DNA of 64,000 nucleotides, from the NCBI GenBank assembly GCA_029204225.1, contig CM055098.1, forward strand, positions 1,363,106 to 1,427,105, read 5' to 3'. The stretch's first letter is position 1; each line of letters starts with the position of its first letter. The stretch is from Diphasiastrum complanatum. Taxonomy: Eukaryota; Streptophyta; Lycopodiopsida; Lycopodiales; Lycopodiaceae. The translations under genes and the position numbers were made by a program. Below, piece by piece: positions 1 to 9,911 of the stretch. The notes under the pieces are model-generated. The model ran no database searches, had not been told where the DNA came from, and worked only from the letters and a program-made list of their open reading frames with translations.

Positions 1-1187
1 GAAAGCAAGAGAGGAGGGGATCCTAGCTTCTAAAATCAAAAAATACAATGAGGAGATGGGCGAGTTCCACTAGGTTATATAATCTCCAAAAGCCAGAGAA
101 TATTCCCTCTAGGATCCCTCCAATCCTATCAAAAGCATTTGACCTCCTCTTCTTTCACAAAAGCTGTCAATCACCATGCAAAAGCTCCATAGGTCCAATT
201 AGAGTACTTGGACCCTCATAAGATTATTAATTACATTACCGGCCAAGCCCGGAATGACGGGGCGTAACTAACAACCTTATACACTGGAGTAATCCTCCAT
301 CTGGCGATTGCATCTTTGACAACATCATGCGTAGTTGTGCGCGGAGGAGGTGGATAGTGAGAGCATCAATAAGCTGGCCAAAGACACACCTGGAGAGACC
401 CAAGGCCGAAGGATGAAATAGCCCCAAAGCCAAGACGAAGGGCAGTGGTGAAGATGGCCGAAGACAACCGAAAGGATGGAATAACAGGCCGAACCGACAA
501 CCAACTGGACCTGCACAAGAAAGAAGCCGAGCTCGATGCAACGCCAAAGGTGCCTCAGAGAGCATGCTGAAAAGGGTTTGTTTGTGCATGCGATCCAAGA
601 GGGTCTGCAAGTGATCTAACTTGAGAGTGAGAAGTAGCTCAAAAGGAGGAAGACATGCTCCGACAGAGAGGGAGAGAACCACTATCCACACGAGCAGTGC
701 AATCCGCCAAGAGAGGCCGATGGTCAGAAAGGAATTGAAAAGGTAAGACAGGGATGACAAGGGCCCCCAGCTCCCAAGAAAAGCTGAACGTGTAGAAGAA
801 ACCGTAGAGAGAAGACCCACACCTCCACAATAAATGGGTAACCAAGCCTGATTCCGAGCTGAAAGGGTCTCCACACCATCCAAAGAACCAGGGCCCAAAA
901 GGTGGCCAAGAACATCCATAATAGAATTGTCAAAGGAAGAAAGAAGACGCAAAAAGTCCTAAGTAGGGGGGAAAGTCTGCAACAGGTAAGAAAAAAGCTG
1001 GATGAAACAAGACATCAAGATGCCAAACGCGCGACCTGAGTGTCGCCCAATCAGGGAAGCAGATCTGAGTGAACAACATCCTCCTGGAGAGCCTCACCAA
1101 GAAAGCAGAGCTGAAAGAAGCAGAACCAAAAAGAACACCTAGAATACGAATGCCATCTGAAGGAGCAAAGAAGCCTTGAGGAGGAAC
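1..1187 (-). pseudogene. LINE-like reverse transcriptase, C-terminal part (broken)
   Basis: This is the downstream half of a non-LTR retrotransposon reverse transcriptase, the enzyme that copies LINE RNA into DNA at a nicked target. Reading the minus strand from 1187, I see the post-catalytic palm/thumb motif GIRILGVLFGSASF, then, after a frameshift near 940, the motif LPIYCGGVGLLS followed by SAFLGSW. These match the conserved C-terminal motif of this plant LINE class (LP..GG.GL followed by A...GSW). The upstream part with the catalytic residues lies at 4699-5142 and is separated by a copia insertion. No intact frame longer than about 240 codons remains, so it is inactive. The left end runs off the window, and no endonuclease domain is visible. 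The family assignment rests on motif recognition, not on a search. Confidence 0.7.
1183..1187. repeat. Target-site duplication GGAAC (left)
   Basis: The five bases GGAAC directly precede the left LTR of the copia element and recur directly after its right LTR at 4694-4698. A 5-bp duplication is what copia integrases make. It proves the exact insertion point in the LINE reverse transcriptase. Confidence 0.9.
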
Positions 1188-1594
1188 TGATGATTTGCAA
1201 GACCCAACTATGGAGTATCTTAACTTCAATACTAGATCAACTACGGAAGCTTGAGAAACTTGGCTATGGAAAACATCACACAAGGAGAACTACATAAGCA
1301 CCTCACAACACCAAAAGTTAGAAGAAGAAATGAATTGAGAGAGAGAGAGAGAGAGGAGGGCGTGGGTCCTCCAAATCCCTTGTGAGGCAAGCACCTCCTT
1401 TACATGCATAGAAGGTCTAGGTGTCAACCATAGGAGTGAGCTACTTGGCCAAGTGGGCCACTTGCACTAATTTACTCAACTTACAAAAGGGGGGTCCCAT
1501 ATATTTATTTACCAACATGCCCCATGAGTTATATACAACTTACAACTTAACTAGTGCTTAGCCAAAGAGGTAAAATAGGCATTACACATCAACA
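1188..1594 (-). repeat. Left LTR (3' LTR) of copia A
   Basis: The 407-bp repeat begins TGATGATTTG and ends TTCAACA-like (ATCAACA) on the plus strand, and matches 4285-4693. It contains a short GA microsatellite near 1340. Because the element is on the minus strand, this copy is the downstream LTR and carries the polyadenylation role. Confidence 0.92.
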
Positions 1595-1603
1595 CCCCCC
1601 CTT
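1595..1603 (-). promoter_or_regulatory. Polypurine tract of copia A
   Basis: On the minus strand AAGGGGGGG abuts the 3' LTR. This is the RNase H-resistant primer for plus-strand DNA synthesis in LTR retrotransposons. Confidence 0.85.
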
Positions 1604-3815
1604 AATGGCAATTTTATTCAAACTGACACCCAACAAAGTTCTGAACTTTTCAAACTTATCTTTACTAAGTGGTTTAGTAAAAATATCAGCTATCTGGTCG
1701 TTGGTGTCACAATAAACTAGCTCGATCTCCCCACTGTGCACTTTCTCTCGTATGAAATGCTGATCCACCTCTATGTGCTTGGTCCGTGCATGATAGACTG
1801 GATTTGGTTATCACAATGTAACAATGTAGGTCTTACTTGAGCAATCTACATGTCCTGAAGTAGAGTCTAGACGGCGTAACCAAATGGCTTCACAGTTGGA
1901 CCTCGTAGTCGCCCTGTACTCAACTTCGATAGATGATAGAGCAATAGTAGGCTGCTTCTTGCTGCACCATGATATAGCCCCTGAACCTAGGCCAAAACAA
2001 TAGCCTGTCGTTGATCTCTGAGCGTCTCTATCACCTGCCCAATCAGAATCTAAATTACCCTCCAGCTGAAGGTCCCCATCATCTGTGTATCCAATCCCAT
2101 AAGTCATTGTCCCTCTCACATATCGTAGAATCCGCTTGGCTGCCTTCCAAGTAGGCCTACTCATGAATTGACTTGCAATCTCAACCGCATAAGCAATATC
2201 TGGCCTGGTGGTAGTAAGGTAAATCAGGCTGCCCACCAATTGACGATAGAGCGTCTCATCTGCAAATGCTGGACCATCATCTTTTGATGGCTTGTTGCTT
2301 GCATCCATGGGTATGCTAATTGGTTTGCTTTCTTGCATGTTAAACCTCTGTTGCTTTCCTAGTGCACAAGCCTCACATGTATCTGAAGAAGACTTAATGC
2401 TAGGAAGATCTACAACCATGTTGTGCTTGTTCAAAACTTGCAAACTTTTATAGCTCAAATGACCATATCTCTCATGCCAAAGCTTGTCCCGATTAGTATC
2501 CCCTGCTGACAAGGCCTCTTGGCTAGAATGGTTGTGTAAAGCTTGTAAAGACCCCCTTCTTGCATTCCCTTGGCTACCACCTTGAAGCTTTGATCTTTCT
2601 CTTTTACCAAACACGTAGATTCGTCAAACTCTACCAACATGTTCTGTTTGGTAATGGCACCAACAGATAGCAAGTTCTTAGCCAACCTTGGTACATGCAA
2701 CACACTCTTGATTTCCTTCACCTCACCTGATGACAGCTGCACTGGAACTGTGCCTTTGCCCCTCAGCTCATGTGTAGAGTTATCTCCAAGGCATACATGC
2801 TGACCATCTCTTGTCTCCTCATAGGTGTTGAATCAATGTCTATGAGGTGTCATGTGCTTTGAGGCTCCAGAATCAATGTACCATCCACCAGATGTGGATT
2901 CAGATGAAAGGGCTGCGGTGAATAGTTGAGGCCCACCAGATTGCTCCTCCTCTGCAACTTTGTCAACAAAGTGACCCTGCTAGTTCTTTCCCTTCTTCTG
3001 ATCACTTTGCTTCTTCCTGCATTCAAAAGCAAAATGCCCATACTTGCACAATAGTTGTAGTTGCCCTTCCTCTTGGGTGTAGATGAGGAATTGGTGCTTG
3101 ACTCCTCTCCAACCTGTAACTTGGACACCTGCTGCTCCAAGCTTTGCTTTGAGATCTTCTTTTTGCCTTTGCCTTTCTGAAAGGTTTGGTTCTTCTTAGA
3201 AGCAAATGCATGTTCTGGATTATCTTCCCTTTCAGAAAGATTCTTCCTTCTCATCTCCTCCTGTAAAAGAAGACCACATAACTCCCCAAAGGTTGGGAGT
3301 TTGTCCCTAGCAGAAAGGGACATCACATAGTCTTGATAGTTGAATGACAAGCTATTCAAGACTATGGGAACAATATTCCTGTCACTTACTGTCTCTCCAA
3401 CTGAAGCAAGCTGATCCATTAGGTCCTTGACCTTTGTGATATGATCACCAATTGTTGCACCTGCTTCCATCTTGAGAGTATGTAACCTGTTTTGCAAATA
3501 CACAAGCTTGGCTGAATCCACTGTTTCAAACATAGACTTCAGAATAGTCCAAGCATCCACTGCATCTCTTGCATTGCAAATGTGAGGAATAATATTGTCC
3601 TTGACAGAAAGATTGATCATCCTATGAGCTTTTTGTCTCCTGTTCATGTAGTCCTTCAATTCAGGATCAGCTGTTGGTACAAGCTCTCTACCTGCCATCA
3701 ACTCCCAGCAATTCCTGTCCATCAAGATATTAGCCATCTTGAACTTCCACACTCTGTAGTTTGTGCCATCAAGTTTGCTAGATTCACCCAGCAAACTCTC
3801 CCCAAGACTAGCCAT
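1600..3815 (-). pseudogene. copia A gag-pol remnant, integrase/RT deleted
   Basis: Gag starts at the ATG at 3815 and carries the plant-copia N-terminus SKLDGTNYRVWKFKM. A CCHC knuckle (frame-shifted near 3040) and the protease motif DSGASKHMT (near 2870) follow, each out of frame with gag. Next come a protease C-terminal stretch (LHVPRLAKNLLSV, 2650-2720) and the pre-integrase motif WHERYGHLSYKSLQVL. Close to 2345 the text passes directly from the pre-integrase CEACALGKQQ into the late RT sequence FNMQESKPISIP, without a frame break. The integrase DDE core and the RT catalytic centre are therefore gone. RNase H continues (RPDIAYAV, STTGYCFGLGSGAISW) and ends in a frame-shifted tail near 1600. 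It is a defective polyprotein. Confidence 0.88.
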
Positions 3816-4272
3816 GCTATAATCTGTGCTCAAACAAAAGCTCAACCTGAAAAAGATCAAAAAAGAAACAACTTCCAGCAACAAGGGTTTGACCCCAAAC
3901 TAGGGTATGTAGCCACTTCAAGGCAACCCTCCAGCTCCTGTTTTTGTCTTTGCCACTTGGTATGGCCTCACTAGCACAAGCACTAGGCCCCACTGGTTCA
4001 GTAACCAAAAGCCCCTACAGAATATGCGCCCTACTTTTGTGTAAGCTCCTCCAGAAAGACCTTCCAAAACTCAGCCAGAATTAAAAAGTTTTTGGATCAT
4101 CCCACTCCCCTTGCCAATAGCTCTCCAACAGTGCAAGACTCAACCTGATCTGACTCCTATAGATCAAAAGCGCCCTCTTTCAAGATTGAAGTGCTTGTAG
4201 AAGATGAGAATCTTCTCAAGAATCTGAGCACTGAAATTTCTCTCACTCACAGACTCACAGGCTAGACAACCT

Positions 4273-4284
4273 GCTCTGATACCA
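4273..4284 (-). promoter_or_regulatory. Primer-binding site of copia A (tRNA-iMet type)
   Basis: Read on the minus strand, TGGTATCAGAGC follows immediately after the LTR end. This 12-mer pairs with the 3' end of plant initiator methionine tRNA, which primes minus-strand DNA synthesis. Confidence 0.9.
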
Positions 4285-4693
4285 TGATGATTTGCAAGAC
4301 TCAACTATGGAGTATCTTAACTTCAATACTAGATCAACTATGAAAGCTTGAGAAACTTGGCTATGGAAAACATCACACACAAGGAGAATTACATAAGCAC
4401 CTCACAACACCAAAAGTTAGAAGAAGAAATAAATTGCTAGAGAGAGAGAGAGAGGAGGGCGTGGGTCCTCCAAATCCCTTGTGAGGCAAGCACCTCCTTT
4501 ACATGCATAGAAGGTCTAGGTGTCAACCATAGGAGTGAGCTACTTGGCCAAGTGGGCCACTTGCACTAATTTACTCAACTTACAAAAGGGGGGTCCCATG
4601 TATTTATTTAACAACATGCCCCATGAGTTATGTACAACTTACAACTTAACTAGTGCTTAGCCAAAGGGGTAAAATAGGCATTACTCTTCAACA
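4285..4693 (-). repeat. Right LTR (5' LTR) of copia A
   Basis: The 409-bp repeat starts TGATGATTTG and ends TTCAACA, with high identity to 1188-1594. As the upstream LTR of a minus-strand element it would hold the element's promoter. I see no sharply defined TATA box. Confidence 0.92.
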
Positions 4694-4698
4694 GGAAC
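4694..4698. repeat. Target-site duplication GGAAC (right)
   Basis: Second copy of GGAAC, matching 1183-1187. The LINE reading frame resumes beyond it. Confidence 0.9.
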
Positions 4699-5142
4699 AA
4701 AGTCCGAGGGAAGACCTACTAGAGACCACACTGAGAACTTGCGAGGTTGAATAGACAAACCCATTGAAGCCAACTACTCAAAGAAATGATGAAAGGCGTG
4801 GAGCACCATAGGAGCAGGACCAATGATATGAGTGTCATCAGCAACTGAAGGAAATAAGCAAGAGGGAAAGGCCTCTGCAGAAGCTCGAAGGGCACGAAAT
4901 GGGGCGAGAGCGAAGAGAGGACCGCCCAAAGGATCACCTTGACGAGTACATGCTGCCTACTGGATAGTAGAAAATTCCCCAGAGCACACATAATGATTGT
5001 AAAAGAGGGGAGTCTCAAAAGCGTAGAACAACCGCACAAATGGGATACGCTGAGCCAACTCACCACCAGCCACCAGCGGCTCTCGAAAGATCCCAACTCT
5101 AGAAACAGAATTGAAAGCATTGGACACATCCACTTGGAGAAC
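4699..5142 (-). pseudogene. LINE-like reverse transcriptase, catalytic part
   Basis: This is the upstream piece of the reverse transcriptase continued at 1-1187. In order on the minus strand I read VDVSNAFNSV (RT block A aspartate), YVCSGEFSTIQ, an in-frame TAG near 4957, TRQGDPLGGPLFALA (block B), then ADDTHIIGP (block C, the Asp-Asp catalytic pair near 4834-4842). The reading continues to WSLVGLPSDFVP, where the copia element sits, and resumes after the target duplication. The upstream end is cut by the LTR of the chromovirus at 5143. The catalytic residues are present, but the stop and the two insertions inactivate it. Confidence 0.75.
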
Positions 5143-5614
5143 TGTTAGAGTCCAGTTACGACTCTATCATGACCTTGTCACGGCCGGTCACCATAGGGCC
5201 TGAGGCCAAGTATTGGCAAGGGCCAGTGACCGAGGAGGACATTTGTCCCAAGTTGGGACCGGTGCGTCACGAGCAGTGACCCGGTTTGGCCGCCTGACAA
5301 GTTGTCAGAGATGCGGTGTGTCTTGACGGTTAGGACTCTAGCCGTCAGTGACGAGATGCTAGCCGACAAGTAGTCGGGGTGCCCAAGAGGGTCTTTGGCG
5401 GGGCACGGGGGTGGTACCCTATGAGTCACTCAGAATTCACAGGTCACAGGGGCTAGGCATGCCAAGTGGACTGATCACCCACAGGTGGATGCCATGTGCC
5501 AGTTGACGGGAATAGCAAGTAGAAGGACTCAAGGAGGGGGTGCCTATGGTTGGGAGGTTCATTCTACAAACCGGCTTCTAGGATTCACGAGCTTGGAGAG
5601 ATTAGCTTGTGACA
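5143..5614 (+). repeat. 5' LTR of gypsy A
   Basis: It begins TGTTAGAGTCC and ends TTGTGACA just before the primer-binding site. Its first part matches 11478-11725 closely. It is GC-rich compared with flanking DNA. It cuts the LINE reverse transcriptase at 5142. Confidence 0.9.
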
Positions 5615-5616
5615 AT

Positions 5617-5628
5617 TGGTATCAGAGC
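5617..5628 (+). promoter_or_regulatory. Primer-binding site of gypsy A (tRNA-iMet type)
   Basis: TGGTATCAGAGC lies two bases after the LTR end and is complementary to the 3' end of initiator methionine tRNA. Confidence 0.88.
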
Positions 5629-6363
5629 CTCGTTCTAGAGAGAGAAAACGTCGTTCTAGAGAGAGAAAGTGTAAAAATTGTCAGATTTTGCTTGTTTTTG
5701 AAGGATTTTGGAGGGAGAAAACGTGGGAGATAGATTGAAGAAGTAAGGTGAGCCTCCATCGCTGCTGTTCCAGCATACAAGGAGCCACAAAAATCCGTTA
5801 TTAGGGAGAAAAATTGGGTAAATTTTTTCAGATGCTCCATCGCCCTCCTATACCAATTTTCCAGCGCTGAAAGGGAGGGAAAGAGTTTCAAACTTGAAGA
5901 GTTTTGGGGGCACCAATTTCCTACTGATCTAACGCACCTTTTCCAGCTATTCCAGCGCTGTTTGGAAGATCTATTAGCATCCAAAAAACGTGGGAATTGA
6001 AGCGCTGTTCTAACGTGATCTAGCGCCCTCCTACAACCTATGTTACCGTTGGAAAGAGAGGAAAAGACCGTACTACTTGAATACACGTGGGGTGGTTCGT
6101 TTCTACAGCTCCAGTTAACTTATTTCAGACCTGTTTCTAGCAGCGGAACTGAGGCATACTTGTTGTAATCAGAACGGTGGCCAGAAAGAAGTTTTTTTTA
6201 AAGCCTGACCAGCGTTGATCTGAGGACACATCAATACTCCAATTTGTGGAGCGCTGCTCTAGCACCGATTTAGCACCCATTTCTGACTGCTCCAGCACTG
6301 ATTTCACAATCTACAAACATTCAAAAAATTGTGGAAGCAGCTGTCCAGAGCTATTCTGAAGCT
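5629..6363 (+). other. Leader of gypsy A (non-coding)
   Basis: About 730 bp between the primer-binding site and the first rearrangement breakpoint. It starts with a duplicated GTTCTAGAGAGAGAAA motif and then holds degenerate repeats around GCGCTG and CCAGC. No frame resembles gag. The duplicated GTTCTAGAGAGAGAAA motif is also recognisable, inverted, at 47925-47960 in the related element. Confidence 0.7.
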
Positions 6364-6534
6364 ACTTGAAGGAGTCTGTGGCCACGACTCCAGTTCTCAA
6401 GATTGTGGATACCCAGAAACCTTTTGACCTAAAGATGGATGCAAGTAGCATTGCCGTAGGTGCAGTGTTGAGCCAAGAGGGTAGGCCAATAGCCTTTGAG
6501 AGTAAGAAGTTGACACCAGCAAAACAGAGATATC
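6364..6534 (+). pseudogene. RNase H fragment, copy 1 (palindrome arm)
   Basis: The plus strand encodes the start of the gypsy RNase H domain (KESVATTPVL, FDLKMDASS, VGAVLSQEGRPIAFESKKLTPA). It is fused directly to the leader, with gag, protease and RT missing between them. After GATATC it flips into its own reverse complement (6560-6730), with 25 bp between the arms. The two arms have equal length (171 bp) and differ by a small number of substitutions. Confidence 0.88.
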
Positions 6535-6730
6535 GCATACAGCTCTTGCTCGTGTGTAGGATATCTCTATTGAGCTGGTGTCAACTTCTTACTCTCAAAG
6601 GCTATTGGTCTACCCTCTTGGCTCAACACTACACCTACGGCAATGCCACTTGCATCCGTCTCTAGGTCAAAAGGTTTCTGGGTATCCACAATCTTGAGAA
6701 CTGGAGCCGTGGCCACAGACTCCTTCAAGT
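6364..6730. repeat. 171-bp inverted repeat with 25-bp centre
   Basis: Arms 6364-6534 and 6560-6730 are reverse complements without visible indels. The centre, 6535-6559, is itself the reverse complement of the next 25 bases of RNase H. The switch therefore happened at the self-complementary site GATATC, with one strand copied slightly further than the other. This is the signature of a snap-back or template-switch event. Confidence 0.88.
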
Positions 6731-7500
6731 TCTCAAAACGTTGCTGAGCTTCAACATCCCATAGAACCACAGTGTTGTTTTTCCTTAACTGGTCCGTTAA
6801 AGGAGCAGCTATCTAGGAATAATTCCTAACAAACCGCCGGTAGAACTTACAAAAGCCTAAGAAAGACTATAATTGGCGTATATCGGCAGGCCTCGGCCAC
6901 TTCTTAACCACAGCCACCTTGGCTGGGTCAATTGAAATACCCTCAGTTGTCACTACGTGACCCAAATAGTCGACACGAGTCTTACACAACTCTGGCTTCT
7001 GAGCATTGGCATACAAGACAAAAGCTTGTAACTTGCCCAAAATGGTCTTGAGATGAATCTCATGCTCCTCAACCGCTTTACTAAAAACCAATATATCGTC
7101 AATAAAATTGACGACAAACTTGCCCACATAGTTGAACGTGGCTGGGGCATTGGTTAACCCAAATGGCATAACCAAAAATTCATAATGATCGAAACGGGTT
7201 CGGAAGGCCGTCTTCTGGACGTCTTCATCTCGATGGTATCCACTTTTGAGATCTATCTTACTGAAAATGGTTGCACCTTGCAACGCATCCAGTAGATCAT
7301 CAATCCTGGGCATCAGATACTTATGCTTTACAGTGATCTTATTCAATCCCCTGTAATCTACACACATCCGGAAACTATCATCCTTTTTCTTAACAAGTAA
7401 AATAGGAGAGGCGAAAGGTGAATAACTCGGACGGATGTAGCCCAGCTTGAGATACTCCTCCAACATCTTTCTAACTTCCTCTTCCTCTTTAGGCTCATCC
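6535..7500 (-). pseudogene. gypsy A reverse transcriptase and RNase H start (inverted)
   Basis: On the minus strand the RT begins near 7500 with RKMLEEYLKLGYIRPSYSPF, then VKKKDDSFRMCVDYRGLN (block A region), SKIDLKSGYH, FLVMPFGLTNAPATF and FIDDILVFS, the catalytic Asp-Asp motif near 7085-7110. It goes on to VDYLGHVVTTEGI and, after two in-frame stops near 6800-6870, into RNase H (KESVATAPVLKIVDTQ). Short pieces appear to be missing after SGYH and after PATF, compared with normal gypsy RTs. The protein copies element RNA into DNA; this copy cannot make it. Copy 2 of the repeated RNase H segment is the part at 6560-6730. Confidence 0.88.
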
Positions 7501-8461
7501 TATAAGGAGGCCTACATACCGGACTTGCCCCTGGAACGAGCTCAATACGATGACCAACGTTCCGACTAGGCGGCAATCCCTCTGGCATATTACTAATTAG
7601 CACGTGTTTAAACTGCGTGCGGATGGACTTCTCCAACTCACTTGCTGGGTCACATCTAGGCTGTAATGCAAATACATGTGCACTGGGGGATGCAAAAGTA
7701 AATGAAGCTTCTTGTGGTTTATTAGTGAGTGTGCTTATCTGATTATTACCAACATAAGAATCAAAACTGGAATCAACATTCACATAACACAACCACAAAT
7801 ACTGAATCTTCATTCTCTTTATTTGCATATAGGTAACAAGAGGACCCTCAACAGATGGTCTCTCCCCCTTTAAGACATGAGACATACCCTCATGCCCGAA
7901 CTTATACACATGTGACTTAAAATCTAAAGCGGGCTGCTTACTTGCATGCCACCGCTTACCAAGTGCAATATCAAACTTAGCTAGTTTAGTAATTTCGAAA
8001 TCTAACTTCTCGGTATACGTCTGAATAGACAAAGACGGCCGAGAGATTCTTTCATCCCAAACCTCTGTTCCCTTACCATCTGGCATCTCAACAGTATACC
8101 GGTAATCAGATGGAATAGTAGCCAAGTGAAATTTCCTCACCACACGAGACTTGATGATATAATGTGAGGAACTGGTGTCAAACAAGACGAGCACGTCATC
8201 AGTTTCTAGATAATGAATTGATAGTGATGATGAGGGGAAAACCTCTGGAACAAGCTTCCGCACCGAAATAGTCATGACACGTCGAGTGTCCTCATCATCA
8301 CTTACCAACAAGTCATCCAAAATTTCCTCATCCTTGCCCTCATCTTGACGTTGCATAGTATGGAGCTTCTTGTCCGTACATCGAGGACAATCTTTGAAAA
8401 GATGCTTGCCAAGACAGAAAAAGCATAATCCGTCTTTCTTGGCCTTTTCTTTTTGCTCAGG
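7358..8461 (-). pseudogene. gypsy A zinc knuckle, protease and linker (inverted)
   Basis: Reading down from about 8461: a zinc knuckle CFFCLGKHLFKDC (C-X2-C-X3-H-X4-C, one residue shorter than the usual CX2CX4HX4C), an acidic linker (LLVSDDEDTRRV), then a retropepsin-like region with VLFDTSSSH. The usual D-S/T-G catalytic triplet reads D-T-S, so the glycine is replaced. A long divergent stretch follows up to the RT entry sequence (VPGASPVCRPPYRMS). Near 7500 a frameshift separates it from the RT. It would encode the enzyme that cuts the polyprotein. Confidence 0.75.
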
Positions 8462-9423
8462 ACGAGGGGAGACTTGTCGTAAGCACGACGAGCCATAGGA
8501 GATCCCGCCTTGCGCTTCAAAGTCTGCGGCATCTAGATAGGATCCTTCTGCGAAAAGCCTTTCTGACCAGCTTGGCCAGACTTTCGCGAACCCTTCTTCT
8601 GAGGCCAGCTTGGCGCTCCAGATTCAGCCTTGGTGCGCACATTACCTTCGAAGTTGAGAGCTGTAGCAATTGCCTCTTCTAAGGTCTTGCACCCTTCATT
8701 AAGCACTGAAGGCCTCAACTCTTCACGAAGGCCAAATATGAACTTGTGGACTACCAACCACTCGGGAATCTCTTCCGGAATCTTGATAAGTGTCTCACGA
8801 TACCTATCAGCATATTCCTGCACCATGTGCTGCCTCTGACGATGCAAAAGGCAAGCATCTGTCGTACGCACATGCTCATGTGGAAGAATAAATTGAGCTC
8901 TGAAAGCTCGCTTAAATTCAAGCCAGGTGGATGGAGCCTGATTAGACTTCAACAACTTGCGCCACCACCTGTCAGCAAAATCAATGAAATGGTAAGCAGC
9001 TTTGCGAACCCGCCAACCCTCATCAGTTGGGGACCGTTTCAAATCAAAATACTCTTCCCACTTATGCAACCACTGATCTACGATATCAGTATTGCGTTGG
9101 GGAGTGTTCCCAGCGAAACGGGTAGGTTTAATATCTTTGTCTTCTGGATAGGGTGGAGGTAACATAGGATGAACAGCAGAAGACGGATAAGGTGGAGCAT
9201 ACTGCGAGGAAGACGCATAACCACTAGCTACCATCATTGCTCGCATCTCTACGACGGTCTTTTCCACACTATCCATGCGAGCTTGCACAGAAGGGGAAGT
9301 ACCAGCAGGTGAACGGGCAGCCACTGTAGGCGGATTATGGGCAGGACTAAGCACAAGGCTGGGTGGTGGTGATGGAAGAGCAACGGGTGGACTTAGTGGA
9401 ATATCAACTCTATCTTCCTCCAT
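8302..9423 (-). pseudogene. gypsy A gag (inverted)
   Basis: Gag starts at ATG 9423 (MEEDRVDIPLSPP) and has a proline-rich N-terminus, a short coil (ARMDSVEKTVVEMRAMM) and the retrotransposon gag core. The core reads IVDQWLHKWEEYFDLKR, AAYHFIDFADRWWRKL, FKRAFRAQFILP and QEYADRYRETL, ending at a basic tail. An in-frame TAG at 8533-8535 interrupts it, and the same frame continues to about 8462 before a shift into the zinc-knuckle frame. Gag forms the cytoplasmic particle that packages element RNA. A homologous, older gag lies at 46089-47247 with the same W-HKLS/W-RKL core. Confidence 0.85.
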
Positions 9424-9570
9424 TATGTAACAAAACAGAGACAGAACAAAGTCAAACTAGAAATTGCACGTAATAACGCAACAAGAGAAGGCAAATCTGA
9501 CCAGATTGTTTTCAACTACAAGACAACAAAGAAAGAAAAGAGAAAAGAGGAAGTCAGAAAGATGTTGGAG
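9424..9570 (-). other. Inverted leader scrap and breakpoint of gypsy A
   Basis: Upstream of the inverted gag is about 115 bp of non-coding leader in minus orientation. It is followed on the plus strand by roughly 30 bp matching the start of RT (GTCAGAAAGATGTTGGAGG, compare the minus strand at 7440-7475). This scrap is joined at 9571 to RNase H copy 3. It marks the second edge of the inversion, and the RT body is deleted at this join. Confidence 0.65.
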
Positions 9571-9911
9571 GATTGTGGATACCCAGAAACCTTTTGACCT
9601 AGAGACGGATGCAAGTGGCATTGCCGTAGGTGCAGTGTTGAGCCAAGAGAGTAGACCAGTAGCCTTTGAGAGTAAGAAGTTGACACCAGCTCAACAAAGA
9701 TATCCTACACACGAGCAAGAGCTGTATGCGATTATACATGCGCTCAAGGTGTGGAGACATTATTTATATGGCGCCGAGTTTTATGTGTACACAGATCATC
9801 ATACTTTAAGTTATTTTTGCACTCAGCCAGATTTGAAGGGCCGCCAAGCCCAATCGCGAGCTGATGCAGGAATTGCATTTGTAAATTCGCTTCCAAAGAG
9901 GGAAGGAGAAT
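9571..9911 (+). pseudogene. gypsy A RNase H, copy 3
   Basis: This is the RNase H domain in the original orientation: VDTQKPFDLETDASGIAVG, FESKKLTPAQQRYPTHEQELYAI, then VWRHYLYG and YTDHHTLSYF. RNase H removes the RNA strand after cDNA synthesis. It lacks the RT upstream. A frameshift and some loss occur near 9840-9910, before the integrase frame begins with the RNase H end motif VADALSR. Confidence 0.85.

Larger units (their letters stand above)
1188..4693 (-). mobile_element. Ty1-copia retrotransposon, internally deleted (copia A)
   Basis: A 3.5-kb LTR retrotransposon on the minus strand with both LTRs (407 and 409 bp, TG...CA ends), a primer-binding site, a polypurine tract and a perfect GGAAC target duplication. 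The order gag, protease, pre-integrase, RNase H is that of Ty1-copia. The integrase core and most of the reverse transcriptase are missing, so it could move only with proteins from a relative. The two LTRs differ at about a dozen positions by eye, which suggests a fairly recent insertion compared with the LINE it interrupts. A shorter relative lies at 53744-54934 and an LTR scrap at 61524-61651. Confidence 0.93.
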
